A DNA stretch of 6,871 nucleotides from assembly GCA_050186335.1 (NCBI GenBank), contig JBFWYO010000138.1:1-6871 (forward strand). Reading direction: 5' to 3'. This document shows positions 1 through 6,871 of this stretch, piece by piece; position 1 is the first letter of the stretch; every line of letters starts with the position of its first letter. A program made the translations under genes and the position numbers. The notes beneath the pieces were generated by a model. That model worked only from the letters and a program-made list of their open reading frames with translations, was not told where the DNA came from and did not search any database. Source of the DNA: JBFWYO01 sp050186335. GTDB taxonomy: Bacteria; Pseudomonadota; Alphaproteobacteria; Bin65.

Positions 1-2164
<2,164 letters not shown>

Positions 2165-2320
2165 GATAGTGCTCTCCCGGGCTGACGTGGGGCGGCTCAA
2201 ACCGCCGAAAATGCGAGGAAATCCGGGCCTGCGGCGGCCTGGATGGCAGGCCGGTTTACACCATATCCGGCCCGGCAAGTCCAGCCCCAGGCGCGCAATG
2301 CTGGGGCGCGATCCGCCGCC
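2165..2320 (-). promoter_or_regulatory. acnA leader region with small inverted repeats
   Basis: This 156-bp gap between the cytochrome b stop and the acnA start should hold the acnA promoter and leader. Three short inverted repeats are visible: GCCCCAG/CTGGGGC at 2284-2290/2301-2307, 13 nt past the cytochrome b stop; GGCCTGC/GCAGGCC at 2226-2232/2246-2252; and GGCGG/CCGCC at 2191-2195/2202-2206 near the ribosome binding site. None is followed by a proper T-run on the minus strand, so I do not call an intrinsic terminator. The first could be a weak or Rho-assisted 3' end of the cytochrome gene. I found no -35/-10 pair good enough to name. Confidence 0.35.
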
Positions 2321-3001
2321 CTAGGCGAAGCTGGTCCGGGCAACCAGCCAGACCAGCAGGACGACGAACGGCAGCGCCGCCAGGATCGCCGCCAGATAGT
2401 GCCCGCCCTTGGCGTCGCCGACGCCGGCGTCGCCTTTCGGCTTGCTGCCGTCGAACATGGCTCGGATCAGATTTTCGCGCGTCAGCAGCATATCCACCAG
2501 CACGCCGACGACGTGAATGGCGACCAGAAAATACAATAGGTTCGCGAGCGCTTCGTGGATGCCCTCGAAGCGATGCGCCTGCGCCCGCGTCAGCAGTCCT
2601 TCGAGCAGTGATCCTTTGATCCCGGACGCGCCGAGCAGGCCGGTGGCGAGGATCGCCAGCAGCATGACCAGCAACAAGATGACCATCCAGCCGCCGAGCG
2701 GATTGTGGCCGACATAGCGCGGCGGCCTGAGACGCACGAGGCCGGCAACGTATCCGCGCACCGTTCGCCACCCGGCGACGAAGTCGCCGAAGCGGGCGCG
2801 TTCATTGCCGACGAAGCCCCACAAGACGCGAAACAGCACCAGGCAAAGCACCACATAACCGGCGAGCGTATGGACGCGGTACGCCAGGCCCTTATCGTCG
2901 CCGGTGAACCAGCAGATCACCACGCCGATCACGAGACCCCAGTGAAACAGGCGCGTCGCTGCATCCCATACCTTGATTTTCGGCTCTATCGGGTCGCTCA
3001 C
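2321..3001 (-). CDS. Cytochrome b561-type integral membrane protein
   Basis: Predicted diheme b-type cytochrome of the bacterial cytochrome b561 / Ni,Fe-hydrogenase cytochrome b subunit family (PF01292-like), an inner-membrane electron carrier. From the GTG at 3001 it has 226 residues. Hydrophobic segments lie at about 19-33, 44-64, 104-124, 150-173 and 202-221, giving four core helices plus a fifth at the C-terminus. His20 (RLFHW), His44 (YRVHTLAGY), His149 (EGIHE) and His163 (AIHVVG) sit in the helices expected to ligate heme. The N-terminal pattern KVWDAATRLFHW is typical of the family. I chose GTG because AAAGGAA lies 7 nt upstream and the family begins a few residues before this motif. 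An in-frame ATG at 3124 would add 41 polar residues and overlap the divergent gene. No c-type cytochrome or dehydrogenase partner is visible, so electron donor and acceptor are unknown. Confidence 0.9.
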   Translation of the reverse strand: MSDPIEPKIKVWDAATRLFHWGLVIGVVICWFTGDDKGLAYRVHTLAGYVVLCLVLFRVLWGFVGNERARFGDFVAGWRTVRGYVAGLVRLRPPRYVGHNPLGGWMVILLLVMLLAILATGLLGASGIKGSLLEGLLTRAQAHRFEGIHEALANLLYFLVAIHVVGVLVDMLLTRENLIRAMFDGSKPKGDAGVGDAKGGHYLAAILAALPFVVLLVWLVARTSFA

Positions 3002-3008
3002 GGCGGAA

Positions 3009-3015
3009 TTCCTTT
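3009..3015 (-). promoter_or_regulatory. Ribosome binding site that decides the GTG start of the cytochrome b gene
   Basis: On the minus strand AAAGGAA is followed by a 7-nt spacer and GTG at 3001-2999. The more distal in-frame ATG at 3124 lies inside the neighbouring divergent gene. The site therefore favours the 226-residue product over a 267-residue one. Confidence 0.65.
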
Positions 3016-3018
3016 CGC

Positions 3019-3049
3019 TTGTCAGATCGCACCGGGCAAGACATACACT
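3019..3049 (+). promoter_or_regulatory. Weak candidate promoter for the DUF924 gene
   Basis: In the 94-bp divergent intergenic region, TTGTCA (3019-3024) resembles a -35 box and TACACT (3044-3049) a -10 box. The spacing is 19 bp, longer than ideal, and the -10 matches TATAAT at only four of six positions. A start near 3056 would give a leader of about 40 nt. It is inferred from position and partial consensus only. Confidence 0.2.
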
Positions 3050-3095
3050 GCGCGGACGCGGCAGCCATTGATGCACCGCAAAGGAACGGCCCGGC

Positions 3096-3644
3096 ATGAA
3101 CCGCGAAGCGCGCGACATTCTCAATTTCTGGTGCAGCGATCAGACGCAGCCCTATTGGTTCAAGAAGGACCCGGCGTTCGACGCGGAAATTCGACGCCTG
3201 TTCCTCGACAGCTACGAACGCGCGATGGACGGCAAATTCACGGATTGGCAAAAGACGCCTGAGGGTTCGCTGGCGCTGCTGATCCTGCTCGATCAGTTTC
3301 CGCGCAACATGTTCCGCGGCACGCCGCGCGCCTTCGCCAGCGACGAGGCGGCGCGCAAGGTGGCGGATTGGGCGGTCGACCGCGACTACGACCTGAAATA
3401 TCCGGAGCTGCAGCGGATCTTCTTCTATCTGCCGTTCGAGCACAGCGAGGACCTGGACGATCAGCATCGCGCGGTCGAACTGGTGGTTCAGCGCTGCAAT
3501 GTCGGCGAGTATCTGCGCTATGCGCTGGCCCATCGCGACGTGATTGCGCGCTTCGGACGCTTTCCGCACCGCAACGATATTCTCGGCCGGCGCAATACGC
3601 CCGACGAAGAAGACTATCTCAGGCAGCCGGGCGCCGGGTTCTGA
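3096..3644 (+). CDS. DUF924 family protein (TPR-like fold), function unknown
   Basis: A 182-residue soluble protein with no signal peptide or membrane segment. It shows the DUF924 (PF06041) landmarks in order: ILNFW at 8-12, LDQFPRNMFRGTPRAF at 65-80, FFYLPFEHSEDLDDQ at 109-123, and HRDVIARFGRFPHRN at 146-160 followed by DILGRRNTPDEEDYL. Length and the whole domain order match the family, so the gene looks intact. The start is supported by AAAGGAA at 3080-3086 with a 9-nt spacer. The family is widespread in proteobacteria and, as far as I know, has no established biochemical role; the fold is described as all-helical and TPR-like. It is divergent from the cytochrome b gene and lies 51 bp before the transglycosylase-like gene on the same strand. 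The two may be co-transcribed, although a perfect palindrome sits in the gap. Confidence 0.9.
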   Translation: MNREARDILNFWCSDQTQPYWFKKDPAFDAEIRRLFLDSYERAMDGKFTDWQKTPEGSLALLILLDQFPRNMFRGTPRAFASDEAARKVADWAVDRDYDLKYPELQRIFFYLPFEHSEDLDDQHRAVELVVQRCNVGEYLRYALAHRDVIARFGRFPHRNDILGRRNTPDEEDYLRQPGAGF

Positions 3645-3652
3645 ACGCCGAA

Positions 3653-3668
3653 GGCCGAAATTTCGGCC
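3653..3668. repeat. Perfect 16-bp palindrome between the DUF924 and transglycosylase genes
   Basis: GGCCGAAATTTCGGCC is self-complementary over all 16 bases with no spacer. It starts 9 nt after the DUF924 stop and ends 27 nt before the next start codon. No T-run follows, so it is a poor intrinsic terminator. It could be an operator-like dyad or chance in GC-rich DNA; the central AAATTT stands out in this composition. Confidence 0.5.
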
Positions 3669-3695
3669 GCCGGGACGACAGACAGGGAGGACAGC

Positions 3696-4490
3696 ATGCC
3701 GAACTGCATCCGTGCGTTTTGCGCCGGCGTGGTTTTGATCGCGGCCGGCGGTGCGCTGCCGACCGTCGCCGCCGCACAGACCGGTTGCGCGGTCAGATCT
3801 ATGCCGCCGACGCTGGCGACCGCTTGGCCGGCGCGCGCCGCGGAAATGAAGCGCCTGGCCGAATGGCGGAACGCCTACGGCGGCACGCCCTGGCGCATGC
3901 AGCCGTGGGGCATCGAGGTGTGCGGCCGCTACCAGCCGAACGTGTTCAAGCGACCGCGGCCGATCATGATCGAGAAGATCTGGCGCGATTATGCGGCGCA
4001 GATCGCGGATGCGGCGCAGAAGCACGCCGTGCCGGTCGAACTCGTTGTGACGATCATCCTGGAGGAATCCGGCGGCAACCCGGTGCTGTTCAAGCTCGAG
4101 CCCGGCTATGTCAGCGACAGCCGGACGCCGCACCGCATCGCGATCGGCCTGGGCGGCATGCTGCTGTCGACCGCGCGCATCATGGCCGGCAATCCCGGCG
4201 TCTCGCGCCAATGGGTGCAGAACCCGAACAATGCGATCGACCTGATCGGCGTGTACCTCACGCGCCAATACAAGGAGACCGGCTTCGATCCGCCGAAAGT
4301 GGCCGCGGCCTATAACGCCGGCGGACTGTATGCCGACCCGAGTCCCGGCAACCCATGGAAGCTGCGCAACTACCCGCTCGGAAAATCGGTGTTCATCGAC
4401 AATTTCGTCGCGACCTTCAACAACTCGATGCGATTTTTCGCCAATCGCGCGGACCGGCCGGCGCAGAGTTTCAATGCGGTGATGAGATAG
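3696..4490 (+). CDS. Exported lytic transglycosylase-like protein (SLT domain)
   Basis: Predicted periplasmic murein lytic transglycosylase, 264 residues. The N-terminus looks like a Sec signal peptide: hydrophobic stretch at about 8-21 and AAA|QTG cleavage after Ala27. There is no lipobox. The SLT-like domain spans about residues 95-235. The catalytic Glu is probably Glu124 in IILEESGGNP (120-129), then comes PGYVSDSRTPHR at 136-147, IGLGGMLLSTARI at 150-162, NNAIDLIGVYL at 178-188 and AAAYNAGG at 203-210. These correspond to the ES..NP, GLMQ and AYNAG motifs of family 1 transglycosylases. The GLMQ-type motif here reads GLGG, losing the usual Met and Gln, so activity or specificity could differ. 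Cys31 and Cys76 could form a periplasmic disulfide. AGGGAGG at 3684-3690, 5 nt upstream, supports the start. The gene is convergent with boxB. A peptidoglycan-binding or secretion-associated muramidase role remains possible. Confidence 0.8.
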   Translation: MPNCIRAFCAGVVLIAAGGALPTVAAAQTGCAVRSMPPTLATAWPARAAEMKRLAEWRNAYGGTPWRMQPWGIEVCGRYQPNVFKRPRPIMIEKIWRDYAAQIADAAQKHAVPVELVVTIILEESGGNPVLFKLEPGYVSDSRTPHRIAIGLGGMLLSTARIMAGNPGVSRQWVQNPNNAIDLIGVYLTRQYKETGFDPPKVAAAYNAGGLYADPSPGNPWKLRNYPLGKSVFIDNFVATFNNSMRFFANRADRPAQSFNAVMR

Positions 4491-4501
4491 ACCGCGCCTG
4501 A

Positions 4502-4615
4502 GGCCCATCCTTCGATACGCGCTGCGCGCTACTCAGGATGAGGTCGTGTGGGGCGGACAAGAACCAAACCTCATCCTGAGTAGCGCGTCCTTACGCGCGT
4601 ATCGAAGGATGGGCC
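4502..4615. repeat. Large imperfect inverted repeat, dispersed palindrome type
   Basis: The left arm at 4502-4544 begins GGCCCATCCTTCGATACGCG and the right arm at 4568-4615 is nearly its reverse complement, with a 23-nt loop at 4545-4567. Outer and inner parts of the arms pair perfectly; the arms differ by five extra bases and a few mismatches in their centres. The right arm contains its own small hairpin, GCGCGT/ACGCGC at 4583-4588/4593-4598. It begins 11 nt after the transglycosylase stop. Motifs of the type CATCCTTCGA...CTCAGGATGAGG recur between genes in Bradyrhizobium-like alphaproteobacteria (from memory), so this is probably a dispersed repeat. In RNA it would form a long hairpin and could protect or end the transglycosylase transcript. 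Confidence 0.85.
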
Positions 4616-4628
4616 GCACGCGAGACGC

Positions 4629-4664
4629 AAAAAAGCGGCCCTGATCTTCGTCAGGGCCGCTTTT
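4629..4664 (-). terminator. Intrinsic terminator of the boxCB operon, possibly bidirectional
   Basis: AAAAGCGGCCCTGA (4631-4644) pairs exactly with TCAGGGCCGCTTTT (4651-4664) around a 6-nt loop, TCTTCG. Read on the minus strand, the GC-rich stem is followed directly by six T residues (4634-4629), a textbook intrinsic terminator 22 nt after the boxB stop. On the plus strand the stem ends in only four T residues, so it may also catch read-through from the convergent transglycosylase gene, less efficiently. Confidence 0.9.
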
Positions 4665-4686
4665 CACTCTCAGTTTCGAACGCCGC

Positions 4687-6111
4687 CTACAGTTTCACGT
4701 ACTCGTAGTCGACGCCCATGTTGTTGATGCCGCGGTCGGGCGGCGCGATCCAGCCGGCCATCTTGCCGGGCTCGCGCACCGGCTGCATGACCGACTTGAC
4801 GAAGGCGCGGTCCGCTTCCGAGGGAATCCAGCTGCTCAGGCGCTGGTCGTATTGCGCCTTCGGCATCGGCTGGCCTTCCGGCGTAAACGAGAGATTCGCC
4901 CACACGCCGACGGTGCGCCGGAAACGGTCCGACGGCAGCGTGATCTTGAAGTTGACGCCGGCCTTTTCGATCAGGCGATTCCAGCGGTTGACGCCGATCT
5001 CGCAGTCCTTGACGTAGCCGGCGCGCGCGATCGCGTTCATCGCGTTGCGGATCGGCACGTCGACCTTGCGCACGCCCATCCCGTCTTCCGTCGCCTCTTC
5101 CAGCGAATAGGTGCCGGACGACAAGATGTGATCGTCGTAGCCTTCTTCGTCGGGCCGGCCCTTGAGGCCGTTGGCGAAATAGTTGGCGGCGTTGGTCGAA
5201 ATGTCCGCGCCGAACAAATCCAGCGCCGAGGAGAACCAGAAATTGATGTATTTCTGGACGGTCGGCAGATCGATCGCGCCGGCCGCGCGGACTTTGGCGG
5301 GATCGTCGGTCTTCAGTTCGTTCATCACTTCGACCGCGCGCTTGATGACACGGCCGAGGCCGGTTTCGCCGACGAACATGTGATGCGCTTCTTCGGTCAG
5401 CATGAAGCGGCAGGTGCGCGAGAGCGGATCGAAGCCCGATTCGGCCAGCATCTTGAGCTGGAACTTACCGTCGCGATCGGTGAAGTAGGTGAAGCAGAAG
5501 AACGACAGCCAGTCCGAGATCGGCTCGTTGAACGTGGTCAGGATGCGCGGCTTGTTGACGTCGCCCGAGTGGCGGGCCAGCAACTCTTCCGCTTCCTCGC
5601 GGCCGTCGCGCCCGAAATGGGCGTGCAGCAGGTAAACCATGGCCCACAGATGCCGGCCTTCCTCGACGTTGACCTGAAACAGGTTGCGCAGGTCGTACAG
5701 CGACGGACAGGTCTGGCCGAGCAGGCGCTGCTGTTCGACCGAGGCGGGCTCGGTGTCGCCTTGGGTGACGATCAAGCGGCGCAGGGTGGCGCGGTGTTCG
5801 CCCGGCACCTGCTGCCAGACCGGCTTGCCGAATTCGTCGCCGAATCCGATCGTGCGGTCCTTGACGGCGTCGGCGAGGAAAATGCCCCAGCGATATTCGG
5901 GCATCTTGACCGTGCCGTAGGTTGCCCAGCCCTTGGCGTCGACCGAGGTCGCGGTGCGCAGGTAGACGTCCTTCTGCTGGAAGCCTTCGGGCCCCATTTC
6001 GGTCCACCAATTCAGGAACGCGGGCTGCCATTTCTCGAGCGCGCGCTGAAGCTGCTTATCGTCGCTCAGGTGAACGTTGTTGGGGATCTTTTCTTGATAA
6101 TCGATCGACAT
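4687..6111 (-). CDS. boxB: Benzoyl-CoA 2,3-epoxidase, oxygenase component BoxB
   Basis: Diiron oxygenase (EC 1.14.13.208) of the aerobic benzoyl-CoA (box) pathway. It uses O2 and electrons from the reductase BoxA to make 2,3-epoxybenzoyl-CoA in the cytoplasm. The protein has 474 residues, against about 473 for Azoarcus evansii BoxB. The N-terminus (IPNNVHLSDDKQLQRALEKW, residues 9-28) and the whole course are recognisable. Residues Glu121, Glu151, His154 (EEGRH), Asp212, Glu241 and His244 (EEAHH) match, with a one-residue offset, the six iron ligands I recall for A. evansii BoxB (E120, E150, H153, D211, E240, H243), so the active site looks complete. The start is supported by AGGGAG at 6120-6125 with an 8-nt spacer. 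It follows boxC by 23 bp on the same strand and is the last gene before the terminator, so it is almost certainly co-transcribed with boxC. No boxA follows it. Confidence 0.97.
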   Translation of the reverse strand: MSIDYQEKIPNNVHLSDDKQLQRALEKWQPAFLNWWTEMGPEGFQQKDVYLRTATSVDAKGWATYGTVKMPEYRWGIFLADAVKDRTIGFGDEFGKPVWQQVPGEHRATLRRLIVTQGDTEPASVEQQRLLGQTCPSLYDLRNLFQVNVEEGRHLWAMVYLLHAHFGRDGREEAEELLARHSGDVNKPRILTTFNEPISDWLSFFCFTYFTDRDGKFQLKMLAESGFDPLSRTCRFMLTEEAHHMFVGETGLGRVIKRAVEVMNELKTDDPAKVRAAGAIDLPTVQKYINFWFSSALDLFGADISTNAANYFANGLKGRPDEEGYDDHILSSGTYSLEEATEDGMGVRKVDVPIRNAMNAIARAGYVKDCEIGVNRWNRLIEKAGVNFKITLPSDRFRRTVGVWANLSFTPEGQPMPKAQYDQRLSSWIPSEADRAFVKSVMQPVREPGKMAGWIAPPDRGINNMGVDYEYVKL

Positions 6112-6134
6112 GATTGAGTCTCCCTACCGAACGC

Positions 6135-6871
6135 CTAGACGCGTTCCCAGTTGAAATTCGGTTTGGTGCCGGTGCCGTACAGCTTCAACGCACCCTGCTC
6201 GCCGACCGCATTCGGCCGGATGAAGATCCAGTTCTGCCAGGCGGTCAGGCGGCCGAACACTTTGGTCGCCATGGTTTCGGCGCCGCCGAAGCGCAGGCTC
6301 GCTTCCATGCCGGTCAACGCGTCGGGCGACAGCGAGGCGCGTTCTTCGAGCGCGATACGGACTTCCTCGTCCCAATCCAGCTCGTCCGGCGTGAAAGTCA
6401 CCAGACCGAGGTCGCGTGCTTCCGCCGGTGCCAGCTTCTGCCCGATCCTGCCTTTGACCGCGTCGATCGCCGCCGCGTCGCCCTGAAAGCGCGTGACCAG
6501 GCGCGACAGGCCGTTCGGCATCTCGAGCATGCCGAAATTCGTTTCGTCGATGACGATGGCGGCGTTATTGGCCGGTTCGGATTGATCGTCCAGCATGAAG
6601 GTGCGGTCGGCCGCCAGCGCCAGTTCCGCCAGCAGGCCGGCGAAGCAGGAACCCTTGCCGACAATGGCGAACAGGCTGCGCGACGAGACGTCGAGCCGCT
6701 GCAACGTGCGCCGATAGAAGTTCACCGTTTCGCGCACGAACCAGTTCTTCGCCCCGAGCAGCGCGGCTTGGCCGACCGCGAGCACCTTGTCCGCATCGCC
6801 TTCGGTCTTGAGCACCAGCGTGCCGATCGAATTGTTGTTGGTGCGCAGCATCAGGATCGCATCGTCCAGTT
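6135..6871 (-). CDS. boxC: Benzoyl-CoA-dihydrodiol lyase BoxC, C-terminal part only
   Basis: Lyase (EC 4.1.2.44) that takes the BoxB epoxide and, with two waters, cleaves the ring to 3,4-dehydroadipyl-CoA semialdehyde and formate. It belongs to the crotonase (enoyl-CoA hydratase) superfamily. The frame is open from the right edge to the TAG at 6137-6135, giving 244 residues of a protein that is usually about 550 long. The N-terminal half, including the start and the operon promoter, lies outside the window. Recognisable parts are LRTNNNSIGTLVLKTEG near the edge, SLFAIVGKGSCFAG (a crotonase-type loop), and the C-terminal run NAVGEQGALKLYGTGTK ending in PNFNWERV, characteristic of BoxC. The reading frame shows no damage. 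The 23-bp gap to boxB contains the boxB ribosome binding site. Confidence 0.95.
   Translation of the reverse strand, partial: LDDAILMLRTNNNSIGTLVLKTEGDADKVLAVGQAALLGAKNWFVRETVNFYRRTLQRLDVSSRSLFAIVGKGSCFAGLLAELALAADRTFMLDDQSEPANNAAIVIDETNFGMLEMPNGLSRLVTRFQGDAAAIDAVKGRIGQKLAPAEARDLGLVTFTPDELDWDEEVRIALEERASLSPDALTGMEASLRFGGAETMATKVFGRLTAWQNWIFIRPNAVGEQGALKLYGTGTKPNFNWERV

Noticed and set aside
2284..2307. Intrinsic terminator for the cytochrome b gene
   Set aside because: The 7-bp stem has a 10-nt loop and no T-run follows it on the minus strand, so the evidence is too weak to call it a terminator.
3368..4315. A 315-codon plus-strand open frame bridging the DUF924 and transglycosylase genes
   Set aside because: It is out of frame with both genes, Arg/Ala-rich, lacks a family signature and crosses the intergenic gap. 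It is a shifted-frame shadow.
2892..4508. A 538-codon open frame on the minus strand
   Set aside because: It runs antisense to the DUF924 and transglycosylase genes and overlaps the cytochrome b gene in another frame. The three genes on which it depends are recognisable with ribosome binding sites, while this translation shows no recognisable domain.
4502..4615. CRISPR or insertion-sequence end
   Set aside because: There are only two arms in inverted orientation, not direct repeats with spacers, and no transposase or target-site duplication could be seen.
4852..6117. A 421-codon open frame on the plus strand
   Set aside because: It is antisense to boxB, whose complete set of iron ligands is present. 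The translation has shadow-type composition.

Overview
The window looks like chromosomal DNA of an aerobic, GC-rich bacterium, most probably an alphaproteobacterium. The pointers are the strong G/C third-position bias, the AcnA-type aconitase, box-pathway enzymes of the Rhodopseudomonas/Bradyrhizobium/Azoarcus kind, and a dispersed-type palindrome beginning CATCCTTCGATACGCGC that resembles repeats I recall from Bradyrhizobium-like genomes. No transposase, integrase, phage gene, CRISPR array, tRNA or rRNA is visible. Codon use is even throughout, so this reads as ordinary core or catabolic chromosome rather than an island.

Layout: (1) 1-2164, minus strand, is the first 721 residues of aconitase A; its C-terminus runs off the left edge. 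(2) 2321-3001, minus, is a five-helix cytochrome b561-type membrane protein with a GTG start. (3) A 94-bp divergent intergenic region separates it from 3096-3644, plus, a DUF924 protein. (4) 3696-4490, plus, is an exported lytic-transglycosylase-like protein. (5) 4491-4686 has no gene. It holds a large imperfect inverted repeat and then a clear intrinsic terminator, between convergent transcription units. (6) 4687-6111, minus, is boxB, benzoyl-CoA 2,3-epoxidase. (7) 6135-6871, minus, is the C-terminal part of boxC, the lyase acting on the BoxB product; its 5' end lies beyond the right edge.

How the genes work together: boxC and boxB are 23 bp apart, co-oriented and end in one terminator, so they form the tail of an operon for aerobic, CoA-thioester-dependent benzoate degradation. 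BoxB epoxidises benzoyl-CoA and BoxC opens the ring hydrolytically with release of formate. The end products of that pathway, acetyl-CoA and succinyl-CoA, enter the citric acid cycle, where aconitase works, but acnA is a separate transcription unit and the link is metabolic only. The cytochrome b, DUF924 and transglycosylase genes have no evident connection with benzoate.

I found no convincing undescribed multi-gene system. The points most worth a second look are the inverted repeat at 4502-4615, a perfect 16-bp palindrome at 3653-3668, and the altered GLMQ-type motif in the transglycosylase.
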